64,000 bases of DNA. Origin: Cucumis sativus. Taxonomy: Eukaryota; Streptophyta; Magnoliopsida; Cucurbitales; Cucurbitaceae. How positions within the stretch are numbered: the first letter of the stretch is position 1; every line of letters begins with the position of its first letter. Positions 10,881-24,014 of this stretch are shown one piece after another. Where the stretch lies: contig NC_026658.2 in NCBI RefSeq assembly GCF_000004075.3, forward strand, positions 23,920,075 through 23,984,074. Reading direction: 5' to 3'. Made by a program: the position numbers and the translations under genes. A model generated the notes under the pieces. The model did not search any database and was not told the DNA's origin. It saw only the letters and a list, made by a program, of their open reading frames with translations.

Positions 10881-11853
10881 TATGAACCCTATTTAAAAAG
10901 TCTTCATTAATTATATTTTATTCTTCTGCATTTGTTAATCATAATTGAATTTTTTTTTTCGTTTCTCTAAAAGTACAATCACATGTAGAGATTTGTTATA
11001 GGAACAATATCATCAATAACTTACTATATGAAATGGAAGTTTATGAGTAATTGTCGTAAAACAATATCGAAAAAATTTGTACAAAGTTTACTAGAAGAAT
11101 AAATGATGAAAAATTATTATAGAAAAAGCTACCCTAAAATCAACAGAAAAAAAAGAGATTTCGACATTTAAATAGTCGTATCTCTTTTAAAAATTGGTTT
11201 TAATTTTTTACTATATTATCTTACCTTATTTCATTCATGCATGAAGTCAAGTTTGGGTACATCAAATGATCAAATAACTTTCTTACAGTTACAAATTTCT
11301 TTTTTGAAAAATAAAAGTGTGGATTGTTTTCTTGTAAACTTTGTATAATATGTACACTTTATAGTTCACTGAGTATGAACGAAGACAATTCTCTTTTAAT
11401 GACCTTTTTAATAAACATCTACTATAAACTTAAAATTATAATCCTGTATAATTTTTAGGGTTAAAGCTAAGCGTCTCATTTAAGCTAAAAATAAGATGAA
11501 ATCAAAAGCTTAATAATTTCAACTACGACCTTATTTGATAAAATTTGGCTTTATTTATTTTACCTTTTTAAATATAGCATAATAAATTAAAATATTTATA
11601 AAATATAACAAATAGAATTAAAACTTTTGTCATATTTTACCTATATTTTCAACAATTTTTTTTATTTACAAATCATTTTTGTTTGTTGTTCATCACGATA
11701 ATTAGAATATTGCTTCGTTGAAAAATAGGCAATACAAATATAATATTAGCACTAAATTGTATTTTCTAAAAATAAGATTACTTAGGAATGCTCCTAAACC
11801 CATAAATTGTATATTAATTTTATCCCAACAAAAATGTTTAGTTTGAAAAGGGA

Positions 11854-11857
<4 letters not shown>

Positions 11858-11914
<57 letters not shown>
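11858..11914. repeat. (TA)n microsatellite
   Basis: About 57 bases of uninterrupted TA dinucleotide. It is likely length-variable between individuals. Confidence 0.95.
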
Positions 11915-11916
<2 letters not shown>

Positions 11917-12583
11917 ATCTCTCTTAGAAAACCAAATGAAAAAACTCATTGATCCATAGAATAAATTTGCAGTACACTAAAATACAAGATGATGGGACTT
12001 TTTTTTTGGTGAATTATATTTCATAAATATAATGAAACTAATTTAATACCATGTGCTGAATTAAAGTAATGTGCATGTATGTGAGCATAGTGATGAATAT
12101 AGTATAGACTTGGAAGCTTATAACTTTAAATTTGATTGTATTTATATATACAAAATGATCAATCCGTTTTGTAGACCCATCTTTCTTTGGCCACAAAATT
12201 TTTTTTTGACACAAAGAGTTGTTGAGTGAGTTAATTAAGGAATAAAAGAGAGGTTTATGATGAAAGAGATTAACAATGAAAACAACAAACTAATTATAGT
12301 GGGTTTTAGAAAAAGCAAATGGTTTAATTGTCAAATTAACTAAAATAGGAGGGTAAATTATAATTAAGTCTGTTGGGGCCTGGGGGGGTTCGTGTAAGAA
12401 AACCGCTTAATTCGGGTTAATAGTTTTAAACCGAGGCCGGTCCGAGCCTTTTAGAAAAAGGAGAAAACGAAAATTAAAAGCTGGATAAAGTTAAACCGGA
12501 CGCGCCGACACGGTCCTAAAAACTTCTATACAACCACGCACTTTACATGTTTCGTTATATACACGCGCCAATTCTCTCCTTTC

Positions 12584-12590
12584 TATATAA
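12584..12590 (+). promoter_or_regulatory. TATA box of the RMA RING gene
   Basis: TATATAA at 12584-12590 is followed by a pyrimidine-rich leader. A donor ACG|GTGAGT after 12723 and an acceptor AACAG before 14243 define a 5' UTR intron of about 1.5 kb (12724-14242). Confidence 0.6.
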
Positions 12591-14258
12591 TTCCCATTTT
12601 CCCCTTCGTTTCTTTTTCTATCTCTTTACATTTGTTCTTCCTCTAATTCTCTCCCTCAACATTTTCTTGATTTGATTTACGTCCGAGATTGTCGTACCAT
12701 ACCTTTCAGTTTCTTATTTAACGGTGAGTGTTTATTTTTTATTTTTTTATTTTTTTATTTTTAATGTTGATGATTTCTTAAGTTACGTTTCGTTTGATTC
12801 TTTGTTTGAGTTTTTGTTATGATTTTGATGGAAATGTGTCGGGGGAATTGGGGTTTTTGTTTGAATGAATGGGTATTTCTTTGTTTAAGAAAACGAGCCC
12901 TGGGTTTTGATCTATGGTTATTGGGCTTTTGGTGATTTTGTTCTGACTTCAATTTGAACTGCTGCCCTTTTCTTATTTCGTTGTGATTCGATCTGGGTTG
13001 ATTTTTCGGAGAATTTTTATTTTTATGGCGTTTGGTTTGTTTCCCTTTTTTGTCTTTTCGCCTCTAGTTTTTCAACTTTGAAAGTTTCGAGATTTCTTCT
13101 AAAGACTTGCTTCCGATCATACACGTTTCTCTCTGTTCGCAATTTGGAGGATAAGTATCGTAAACTACAAACTGAAGGGGTCGATATTTTAAATGTCGAT
13201 TTGCCGTTTTGATTGTTATTTATTTGGGATTCTTGCACTGTTGCTCTGCAATTGGTTACCATCTTTTGCCCAAAAAGAAATGTTTTTCTTTGTCTCTTTC
13301 TTTATAGAGGGTGTTGTGAGCCACGATTGTGGTTTGAGACACCTGGTTTTTTTATGGTCTGAGTATTTTGTATTTTGCATTCATTGTATGAGTTTGTGTA
13401 GAAGTTTCTCGATGCAAGTCATTGGTATCTTACATTCAGCATTGATCCTCCCAGGTCTTGTGTCTATTGATCGACCCTTGAATCTTTGATATCTGTGTTT
13501 TCTTTTAAGTTTTCAATCCTTTTGGTCTCTTTGCTATATAAATTGGGTTAAGTTGGTAGTGGACAGAACAGAGCTTTAGTTTTGTATACAGTTGTGAAAT
13601 CCTGTTCCTTAGTTCTTGTTTTCTTTTCTAAAACGAGAGCCCTCCAAGGAAACACTGCCAAATTCCAACATCAGAAACAAAATTTTAAAAATTAATCTTT
13701 TAAGTTTTCAATACTTTACTTGGATTTTGAAAACATTCCTACAAAATCTATAACAATAGATAACAAAACAAAGAATCTCACTAGTGTAACTAATGTTTTT
13801 TTATCTTAATTTTAAAAAACTAAATGATTATCAAATGGGGCCGTTTCTAAATGTTTCAATATTGACTACCAGCTGTTGGTGGTTGAATATTTGATTTTTA
13901 TTGACTTTATCTAATTAAAGTGCTATTTAGCCTCTCGATTAGCCTCCCTGGTGAAAGTCCGTTGTTTGATTATTCTTCCTTTGTGTGGAAGCTTCTATTC
14001 TTCCTTGAAATTTGTTTTGCATTTTTGTAATCCCTTTTTCTTTTTTCTTTTTAGAAAACAACTGGTATAAGAGGTAATTTCATTGTATTTGCATTATTGC
14101 AAATGGGGTTATTTGTATGTCCAAATTGGTATTTGTCTATAATGTTTTTCAATCGTTTATAGCAGCTGATTTTATTCTTCAAGTTACTTATTTTCCAAGA
14201 ATTTCATTGTCTTTTTTTTTGTTTTTCTTTCTTTTTAAACAGAACGCATACTCTTTCC

Positions 14259-15044
14259 ATGGAACAAAACTACTCTGTACCTGAGGCATACCTAGAGTCT
14301 GAACAAGATGTCTCTCTCAAGCAAAACTGGAAATCTATCTCAACTCAGTCAACAATATCAGAAGACGCAAACGGTTGCTTTGATTGCAACATTTGCTTAG
14401 ACTCAGCAGCTGACCCTGTTGTCACCCTCTGTGGTCACCTCTACTGCTGGCCGTGCATTTACAAATGGCTTCATGTTCAAATCTCCAGCAACGAACCCGA
14501 AAACACCCAGAACTGCCCTGTTTGTAAGGCTAGCATTACACCCTCCTCGTTGGTTCCGCTCTATGGGCGTGGCACGTCGAACTCAGATTCTGAATCCAAG
14601 AAATCTCATTTGGGTATGGCTGTACCCCGAAGACCACCACCGTCAATGAACACACCATCCCATTCCAATTCATCCTCGACATTGTATCCTAGCCAGGAGC
14701 TTCATTCAAACTATATCCGGTCGCCCTCACACCCTATCTATCACCAACAATATTTCCCCCAGGCCACCTATGGCAACTTTGCCTCGTACTCACCATCTTA
14801 TCTTGGTAATGCCGTGATAACGAGTCTACTAAACCCAACGATTGGGATGTTTGGAGAAACAGTTTTCACTAGAATATTTGGTAGCGTGGATGGGAACTTA
14901 TTGCCATACTCGCCATACAACAACTCAATCTCAGGAAATGCCAGTACGAGAATGAGAAGACAGGAAATGCAGCTTGATAAGTCTCTTAATAGAGTTTCCA
15001 TCTTTCTATTTTGCTGCTTTATTATATGTCTTCTGTTATTTTGA
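14259..15044 (+). CDS. RMA-type RING E3 ubiquitin ligase with C-terminal membrane anchor, 261 aa
   Basis: Single coding exon preceded by a 5' UTR intron (12724-14242). A C3HC4 RING lies at residues 43-89 (C43, C46, C58, H60, C63, C66, C86, C89), with the typical RMA text VTLCGHLYCWPCIYKWL. The middle is Ser/Pro/Tyr-rich and disordered. Residues ~246-261 are a strongly hydrophobic C-terminal tail anchor. This order (N-terminal RING, variable linker, C-terminal helix) is that of plant RMA1-3 and animal RNF5: ER-membrane ligases acting in protein quality control, including aquaporin trafficking in plants. The length is close to the family's 240-260 aa. The ATG at 14259 is 16 bases after the acceptor. 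Paralogue identity (RMA1 or another) cannot be told here. Confidence 0.92.
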   Translation: MEQNYSVPEAYLESEQDVSLKQNWKSISTQSTISEDANGCFDCNICLDSAADPVVTLCGHLYCWPCIYKWLHVQISSNEPENTQNCPVCKASITPSSLVPLYGRGTSNSDSESKKSHLGMAVPRRPPPSMNTPSHSNSSSTLYPSQELHSNYIRSPSHPIYHQQYFPQATYGNFASYSPSYLGNAVITSLLNPTIGMFGETVFTRIFGSVDGNLLPYSPYNNSISGNASTRMRRQEMQLDKSLNRVSIFLFCCFIICLLLF

Positions 15045-17661
15045 AGTTGGGAATAGATGTGTGGAGAAGCATATGATGATATACATACAGGTAAGCCAGC
15101 TAGAATTTTGGTAGATGACTTTACTGTGAGAAGTCGTCTAATATGTACAGAAGGTTAAAGCTAATACCACATATTGTTTTGTAATTCCTTTTGGTGCTCT
15201 GTGCGTATTGCATGTTTATAATACTTCTCTACGTTTTCCCACCCCTAGAAAGTCTAATGATTCATCATCTCCAAACAATATCAAGTCTAATCTGTTTTTC
15301 CCCTAGACATTGATATAAATATCATCTTATTATGTGGTTGTACAATTTAAAGCTGAAAATAATTGAGTTGGGTTCAAGTTGTGTACTCAGTTCAGTGTTT
15401 GAATACATTTAACTTTAACCTTCAGCGTTATAGTTTGAAGACATTTTAAAATGTGTCTAAGTCATTAAAGTTTTAGCTGTATAGTATATGAAATCTTTAA
15501 ACATTTCGTATACGTAAAGAGGAGATGCATTTCAAGATTAAAGGATCTTTAAATTTTCCAGTTGGGTGTGCAATGGTATTTTCTGGTGACCCCTTTGTGT
15601 GTCTTCGTGTATCCTTGATTTTTGGTTTTTATGAAGTTTGATTTTTCCTTTTTTTGACCAACAGACAATATTGGTCTACAAAAAGCCTTCTCAGAATTAA
15701 ACAAATTTTAAATCCACAGAATTTGGTTAATCCCACTATTTAAAAACAGTGATTGTAATGATTATTTTCATAATTATTGATTATGATGACTAAACAATGA
15801 TTATGCTCTTCACTACCACATTCATGTACTCTCGTTTTCTATATAGTTAATATATCTGTAATAAACGTGTCAATTTTTAATTTCTTCCATTTTAGAATAT
15901 TATATTTTAATCGACAAATTTCCTTTTCTATCTCAGTTATATATTTTCATATAAATTTATATTTAAAATCACAAAATGGCATGAAAAAAGTTTTTTTAAA
16001 AAAATTAATATTATCAATGGCTTCTAACAGATGTTTATTTAAGAAACAAAATCAAATTTTGTTTTAAATCTTTTAGAAATGGAAAGTATACTGAATTTGA
16101 AATAACGTTGTACATTAATATTTTGAAAGTTTAATTAATTGGGTCGTTGTTTGTTCATTTTTTAAAATCATTATATATTTTCTTAGATGTTATCACTTTT
16201 TTTTTTTTATATAGATTTTGAAAAATATTTCAACCCTATATTTTCTTGAATTAAAATATTATTATCATCTAGACAATTATGATTAAAAAAAAGTAAGTTC
16301 AAGAGACTAAATTATATATTTATTAAAATTACAATAACTAAATTTGACAATTAAAACACTAGACTCATCAAAACATTGCAGTCTAATAACTAAAATAAAT
16401 ATGTCAATTTGAACTATGTTCTTTGGTAAATGTATCTATTTATGCACTTCATTATATTTTGTTTGGGATTATAACTGTATTTGTATCAACTAAACCCCTA
16501 AATTTTTATAACTAAATTAACATAGATGCTTAATTTGAAATTTCTTGAGAACCACCTACTAATCAATTTTAATAAATTTTTTTTGACTTTTATTACACAT
16601 TTGAGATTGATGTATAATTTTTATATATATATAATGTGCAGAACCAAATTTCTAAATTGAATTATAAGTTTCACACCATAATTATTCAACAAAATCTTAA
16701 AAAAATGTAGACAATTTTATCATCTTAGTCTTCAAATTTTAATGAATAAGCTTGTTTGATTGTTGAGTTTTAAAAATATGTTTTTAGTTCTTGGGTGTAT
16801 AAAAAAAATAAACATTTTTTATAACTTTTTAAAAATGTCATATTTTTGTATATGAGTTTTTAAAAATAGGTTTTAGAAGAGTTTTTAATTTAATTTTTTA
16901 AAGGAAAAATTGTTATGGATGACAACAACATTAAAACTATTTACAATATATAGACTATAAAAGTTTTGATGAATTTTGCTATATTTTGTAAATAATTTCA
17001 ATACTTTGCTACTTTTAAAGTTTCAATTTTTAAAATAATTTATATGATATGTAAAATAAGAAGAAAAAAAAACTATTTGAGTGATGATATGATTTTGATA
17101 ATTTCAAAGCTTATATAATGATTTAGAATAAAGAATTTTTTTCACAGAATATTTACACCATATATGTGACAAAATCATACAAAATTAATTACATCAATTT
17201 TTTTTGTATGAATTATAAATATTTTATTTTTGACAATTTTTATAAAAATAAAATTATTAATAATTTGAACAACTTTATTCTTAAAAATTCGGAAACAGAA
17301 ACGATAGCATTTGAAAATTCAGAAAGGAGTGTATTCTTGTAAAGAATTTAAAAATGGGATCAAACTTTTTCACTCGACCCAATGTTGTAAAAATTTGAAG
17401 CCAAACTTCCTTCTCTTTAACCCTTTTCTCTTCTTTGTTTATTTTTATGTAATAGAGCATATAGTGGGGAAATGAATCCATAAAGTACACAGCTTTACCA
17501 CCCACCGTTGGATGATCTCTATGGTGGAAGTCAATAAAAGATTTCCACAACATCGACGGTGATAGAGAAACAACAGCGAAAAACCGACAAAGACCGTAGA
17601 TCTTCAGACACAAATGTCCTTGTCAGCTTTGTGGCGGAATAATCAGAGTTTAAATCAATCT
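15045..17661. other. AT-rich intergenic region
   Basis: The RMA 3' UTR is followed by about 2.3 kb of very AT-rich DNA without supportable genes. Around 16.97-17.04 kb are fragments like TTTTGCTATATTTTGTAAAT that resemble the dispersed AT-rich repeat seen elsewhere in the window. A 110-codon minus-strand frame at 17281-17613 has no recognisable features and was not accepted. Confidence 0.5.
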
Positions 17662-17667
17662 TATAAA
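17662..17667 (+). promoter_or_regulatory. Possible TATA box of the choline transporter-like gene
   Basis: TATAAA lies about 500 bases before the ATG at 18168. The stretch from about 17.7 kb onward is C/T-rich and reads like a long 5' leader, with a 15-A plus 7-G homopolymer at about 17960-17981. Confidence 0.3.
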
Positions 17668-18167
17668 GACTAATTGTAATATTTGAGTTTTAATATCAAT
17701 TACTCCCATACCGGCTTTCTGGCTTCGCACTCGGCTGAGGCTCCACTCACATTTCCCTGTTCTAGAGGGGAAAAAACTCACGCCCATCACAAATTAAACA
17801 TCTTTATTCCAATTATTCCACTCTCTTTTACTCTCACAGATGTCTTTAATTCATTCAATTTTGTGTCTTTCTTTAGTTTGTTATCTAGCTGAGCCTTTTC
17901 TTGAAGTTGAAACGCTTCTCTAAGACACTACAGTATCTTTGTCCAGAAGTCCCAAAGCAAAAAAAAAAAAAAAGGGGGGGAAGAAAAACTTAGCAGAAAG
18001 ATTCCAAATCTGAAACCCTTTTCTTTGTTGCTTTTCTATTCAGACTGTAACCCCCATTGAAGCTATACTTTACCCTCATTCTACTGCCTTCCTGAAGCTT
18101 TACTTTCTTTCCTGCATTTGATTCTCTCTCTGTTTCTGCTTGGAAGGGGAAACCAGTGTGTGTGAAG

Positions 18168-21100
18168 ATGAGGGGTCCTTTAGGGGCAGTGATTGGGAGG
18201 TACCCTTCAAGTGATGGAAATGCCCAAATGGGTGGAATTATCAGGCATAATAGAAAGTGCAGAGATATTGTGTTTCTTGTGATCTTTATTGCTTTCTGGG
18301 TGGGGATGATTGTTAACTCAAGCTTTGGATTTAACCAAGGAAACCCATTAAGGTATGGAATCTGATGATACTCTCCTCTTTTACTTCACATCTTAAATGA
18401 GTACTGTTAATTCTTGCACATTTTCTTTTCCATTCATGGAGGTCCCAGAAAAATCTCTGAACTGCTTTCCCATTTTGCAGATTTCCCTTCTCCCTTCTCA
18501 TTTTCTCTATCATCTTCATTTCAACTAATTTCAAACTTCTTGCTCTATTAACTTCTGCTTGTTAGGATGAGTTCTAGCCTGTCTTGTGTACTCTTTTGTT
18601 AATATATCTGGCTATGTCAATGTATGGTCTTCAATTTTCTTTTACTTATCTCCCTGTTTGCCAGTTTCGCAACCTTTCCTACTGTGATTAGAACTGGTGG
18701 GTGCAACTTTGGATTGACATATGGCTGATATTTTTTAACGGTTGGAAATATCAAGTCAATTTTCCTATGTTTTTCACACTTTATGTACTACTTCGTCCTT
18801 TCAACGTGGAGTTCTACTATATCATCACTACCCACCTGGCATTTTCCTGTGTAGTATATTGTATAAACTATCACTCAATGTTTAGCTAGATAGCTGCCGA
18901 TGGTTTCATTGGGCCTTCTTTGTTTTTTCCCTTTTCCAATTTGAAGGAGATTTTGCATGTGGGTAGGATGGGACATTTCCATTTTCTAGTTTTTCATGCT
19001 CTCCTTTCTTTATAAGCTTGTGTGAAAACTGATAACGATGAAATTTACCCTGCAAGCTTCATTCGAAACCCACTGAACTGAAGAACCAAGTACTTCCTTG
19101 CCCTTTGTCTTGCATCGTCCCAATAACTTCCATCCGCCACGGTTGTTCCATTCATCCACACTGTGATATTGTTGAATAATTCTTATTTAATTTCTTTCAA
19201 TAGTAACAATTTGATGATCCCAATCCGTATTAATTGTGGAGGAACTAAAGTTAGTCCTTTTAAGTTTTAAGTCATAAGTCACAACGAGTTGGAGTGTATT
19301 CATGAGTGCTTCCAAGTGTAGTATTTTGAAATAAAAAACTTTTTGGACTAGCTCATTTGACAAAACACTAGGCATTTAAAATGAATTTTTAGTATTTCTG
19401 GAAATCCTGAAGTATGCTTAGATATGTAGTAAAGTTCTTTGAAGAATATCAAAAGTCATGTAACTTACCCTTTTGCTTTCTTTCTGCCATTAAATTCTTG
19501 AAATTGTAACAACAGTTGCTTGGTTGTTCCCTTTTCTACTTAATGTTTACATTCTCCTTTTCTTTGTTAATTAGCCTCATTTGAGTTGACCTTTGTGCTA
19601 CCGTTTATTTATCAGGCTAACATATGGACTAGACTACAAAGGAAATGTCTGTGGTGATAAGCATGCTAATCCTGGCCTTCGTGAATTGGAGCTTAAATAT
19701 TGGTTGAATCCTAATCAGGTTTATCAAAGTGGTTTGAAAGACAGTCAATTTAAGTTGGCAGATGCTCGGAGTATATGCTTGATGGATTGCCCGACTCCTT
19801 CAGAAGATTCTCTAAACTGGGTTTGTGATTATCCAGAAGGTGAAATACGCCTCTCAATGGATGATTGGATAGACAGGAACTACGATTACTTCGAGTTCCT
19901 AACACCTGAGATGAGAAACAGCTCTGTTAACCTTCAGGGTCCTTGTTACCCTGTCATTTTTCCTAGTGTAAATGGTAAGTAAAATTGATCTATCTTCATG
20001 GTATTGTTATTTTCAAACCTTTTAATCTGGTATTGAATGCTTCACTTCTAGATTCTTTTGGATACAACAAATCTTTCAAGCTTTTCTTCTTGGGTTACAG
20101 CATCTAGTGGTTAAAGGGAGACAGTCTCAATCAAGGGCTCTTTTTGATTGTAGGGCAGATGAGTTTTTTCATGAGAATAGTTCCACAAATATTAACAAAA
20201 AAAGATTCACTTTAAAATTGATTTATTCAAAAAGTGATTGACTGGTAATCACTTTGTAGAATAAGAAGTGCAACCAAACTACTTGTGATTTTGCAACCAA
20301 AAACATTTTTTATGAAAGTATTTTACTAATTTTTTCTCCATAAAAATTGTATAAATTAGAAGGTTCACCGAACTCACCCTTAGAATGATGTCTTTCTCAG
20401 TTTATTGGAGCTGCCAGTTCCTTGCTCGCCCCTCAAATGTGTCATTAACACATTGGAAAATGATGGGTGGAATGAACATAGATGCAGATTTGATCATTGA
20501 TAAATCTATTCATAAGTCAACCAACTCTCGGTCATCTGTGTTAAAGGTATACTAGATTTTCTTTTCTGTAAATTATTCTTAACCCTGTTTCTATAATATA
20601 TGCATGCATGCATTTATCTTACAAAAAATTCACTATTAAATCACAAGTCTACTTATTTAGTAAATGTAAAGTGTCATATAAGCTCAAGAGCTTCATTTTG
20701 AAATTGCAAGGTTCTTTCGAAGAATATCCTTAGCATCTGAACTTTGTTTGTTGTGTCATACCGTTTCTGAAGTTTTTACTTGTTCTGTGCTCTGCTCTAC
20801 TCACAGAGATACATGGCGGATATTGGGAAATCATGGCCAGTATTGATCGTTTGTGGAGGAATTTTGCCTCTATTTTTGGCTGTGATTTGGTTGCTAATGA
20901 TTCGGCATTTTGTTGCTGCAATGCCGTGGGTAACAGTTGTCCTATTTAACATTCTCATCGTATCAGTCACAATGTTTTACTACCTCAAAGGTGAGGAACA
21001 TGTTTTCTCCACCCTTCTACTTGATGCTCAATGATTTCAAGTTTTGATTCCGTCAAACCTTAAAAATATTGAAAATCCTGTATTATAGTGGAACTCTTTC

Positions 21101-24014
21101 ATATAAGAACTAATGTTTTTGTCAGACTTCTAAAAGGAATGCAAAGCCATTTTTAAATGATTCTTCTTTGCTTATCCTTGGGAGATTCATCTAGTTGGAA
21201 TCAAACTTGTAATATCTGATGGAATTTCCAAAACCTCAAATGTTGTGAAGTTATACTATTTAGGTCAAAGTTGTGTCATCTTGTATTAGCATTACTGATT
21301 GCAATTTTCTTTATTGCTGTAGCTGGATGGATAGGAAATGATGCTATAACTCCCATCATCGGTGATCATGATCCTTATGTCCACATATTTGGAAGGGTAT
21401 GCGACCAAATCTCGTGAGCCTTTTTGATAAAAAATCTCATCTGATTCCAATTACTCAATTGACTATTGTTCAGGAGCTCAATCATATGCGCGCTGCTGCT
21501 GTTCTAATGACGTTTGTTATGGTGGTCTCTGTACTTACATCAATTGCCATCATCCGCCGAATCATAATGGCTACATCTGTCCTCAAGGCAAGTACTATAC
21601 TGTACATGTATAAGTGGGAAAAAGAATTGATGTTGATTATTTGCAGTAATATCATAAACTTAAGAGTTCTCACTTTAAGGATTATATAGTTCAGTTGGTC
21701 TTCAACTTCAGCATTCAAGTTTTTGGCTTTCAGTTTCAATGTCTATTTATCACTTATTTCCACCCATTTTGTCAATGCTCTTTTAGTTTCTGAACAGATT
21801 AATATAGTATAATACCATTATTTCATTTGAGTTTTATACACCTTGTGTGCAGGTTGCTGCAAAGGTGATTGGAGAAGTTCAAGCACTCATAATCTTTCCC
21901 ATCATACCTTATGCCATCCTTGCAATTTTTTATATGTTATGGCTGTCAGCTGCTCTTCATCTCTTCAGCTCTGGTCAGGTTGTCCAGAATAATTGCAACT
22001 CAAACTGCTGTGCCTATGATCTTGCTTCAAAACTGGTGAACTGCAATCACTGTTGTGGTTATAGCATCCGTTATACTCGTCATATCGACATTGCCATCTT
22101 TTTCCATCTATTTGGTTGTTATTGGGCCACTCAATTTTTTGTGGCATGCTCTTCAACAGTAATTGCAGGTTCCGTTGCCTCCTACTATTGGGCTCGTGGT
22201 GAAACTTCGGTAAGTTACTAAGGATGGGTTGACATATCCAACGATTCTTAACTTATTTTAGGGCTATAGGTTCTTGCTGTCGATCCATGCCAACTATCTT
22301 GTTCTATTTGTTAGTTTCACCCTAGAAGTATTCCATTTAACTACTTTGGATTTATTTCAAGTATGACAATGTCCACATTATAATTATCATTTTCACAGAA
22401 TAGTCTCATGTCTACTCTATAAATTTATCGTTCTTGTGCTTGCAATTCTTTGAAGATTATTCCCTCTTTAATGGTCATTGTTTTTGGTTATTGCAGCCTG
22501 AAATTCCGTTTCTTCCAGTTTTCTCCTCAATGAAACGGCTAGCAAGATATAACCTTGGATCCATGGCTCTTGGTTCCTTGACTGTGTCGTTTATGGAATC
22601 AATTCGTTTCATACTTGAGTCTATTCGTCGCAAATTGAAAGTTGCAAGTACTACGCCAGACAGTCGAATTGGCAGAGCAGTACATAATACGTCTCGGTTT
22701 TGCCTGAGATGCATAGAGTGGATCATCAAATCTGTTAACCGTAATGCATATATAATGGTAAATTGATACTCATTTACTTGGTCATCATTGATTCCAATAT
22801 AGTAGCCAGCAAAGATCACAATGGTGTTAGTTTCCAGAATAAGAGTTCAGCAATCTCTCTACCATGTTTACTTGTGTTGAATAACTGTTTTCCATGCTAT
22901 CCTTGTTCATGTAGATTGCGATAACAGGCAAGAGCTTTTGCAAGGCGTCTGCTATTGCGACAGAGTTAATCATTAACAACATCCTTCGGATCGGAAGAGT
23001 GAATGTGATTGGAGATGTCATTCTGTTCCTTGGGAAACTGTGTGTCAGCCTCTCAAGTGCTCTTTTTGCATTCCTCATGTTGGATACCCACAAATACAGA
23101 TCTGCTCATAACAAAATTTCTTCCCCATTGTTTCCTGTCCTGGTAAGTTCCTTTGTTCATTTGCTTAGTTCATACTCATTTCGTATAGAGAAGAGCTGAT
23201 AAAGAGGCTAGAGCAATCAAACTTATAATCTTATATATTTTATTTTTCACTTTTTGTGGGATAAAAAGAGAAAAATAGTCTAACGTAGATAGTTAAGAAT
23301 TTATTAACTAAATGACGATATGATGAATTATTTAATAAATACATCCATTCATAAGTTTTAAGTCACCACTAAACCCAAAACCTTAAACTAATGGATTACA
23401 ATAAATTTAATTATATTAATTCTTTAACACTACTTCTCACTTGGATTAACATTATGTGAGAGAAAATGACATCACAAGAGCTTGAATACATGATTTTTTA
23501 TTAATTGCATATCTAGTTAAATCACTACTTAAGTTAATTAACCTAATGGGTTTTGTAAATTTAATTATATCAATATAGTATCAACATGATCGAAGGTTTA
23601 CCTATTTCATATTTACTTGTGATACCATACCCAATCCAAAGTAGGTTGTTTCAATTGAGAACCCATTAGACGTGCACTCTCGTTGTCATTACCTAACAAT
23701 GGATCCTTAATTTGAAGATCTTAAAGCACAAAAGATTTAGTTTCATACGTATAATCTCATGGCTAAAACTGCAAAATTCCTCATTCAAATCGTTTTTTTT
23801 TGTTTCGAAACAGGTTTGCTGGGGCCTAGGCTATGTGGTTGCCACACTTTTCTTTGGAGTGGTGGAGATGTCCATTGATACAATAATTCTTTCCTTCTGT
23901 CAAGATTCTGAAGAACATCAAGGCACAGCCCAGTATGCTCCTCCTCTTCTTATGGAGACTCTCAACGATCAAAATGAGATGCAGAGACTTACACAAGGAC
24001 CTCCAAGTTCATAA
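18168..24014 (+). CDS. CTL1: Choline transporter-like protein (SLC44/CTL family), 10 exons, 702 aa
   Basis: Exons: 18168-18352, 19616-19974, 20401-20546, 20807-20990, 21323-21396, 21474-21587, 21853-22209, 22497-22757, 22915-23142, 23814-24014. The sum is 703 codons with the stop, near the ~700 aa of Arabidopsis CTL1/CHER1. The start is the ATG at 18168 (MRGPLGAVIGRYPSS); the open frame continues upstream without another ATG. A first membrane segment at ~30-50 is followed by a large Cys-containing loop (~62-230), then several hydrophobic helices and the family text NRNAYIMIAITGKSFC. The family transports choline; in Arabidopsis CTL1 acts at the trans-Golgi and plasma membrane in sieve-plate and plasmodesmata development and ion homeostasis. 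The intron after exon 6 starts with GC, not GT. The last intron carries repeat sequence. Confidence 0.93.
23330..23610 (+). repeat. Diverged dispersed repeat in the last intron of the transporter gene
   Basis: Phrases such as TAAATTTAATTATATTAAT, CTACTTCTCACTTGGATTA, TTAAATCACTACTTAAGTTA and TAAATTTAATTATATCAATA repeat the vocabulary of the block at 3964-4206. Related segments occur at least twice inside it. Non-coding, probably LTR-derived. Confidence 0.4.

Larger units (their letters stand above)
7828..12583. other. Intergenic region, 4.8 kb
   Basis: After the 3' UTR of the nucleotidyltransferase gene (to about 8.4 kb) the region is AT-rich with no supportable protein gene. It contains two short tandem duplications (8968-9070 and 9348-9555), a (TA)n tract, a dispersed repeat at 10207-10311, a diverged CTATCA-type block around 9.9-10.1 kb, and a GC-rich promoter-like patch at 10540-10880, each listed separately. 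Confidence 0.6.

Noticed and set aside
17281-17613. 110-codon minus-strand frame upstream of the transporter gene
   Set aside because: Composition rich in Phe/Lys with no domain, signal or promoter; similar to chance frames in AT-rich DNA.
20229-20254. Perfect 9-bp arm palindrome AAAGTGATT/AATCACTTT in transporter intron 2, considered as a MITE end
   Set aside because: No second matching terminus or target duplication could be found; left as an isolated palindrome.
22475-23093. Minus-strand frames of 114 and 88 codons across transporter exons
   Set aside because: Antisense of conserved transporter exons, no independent features.
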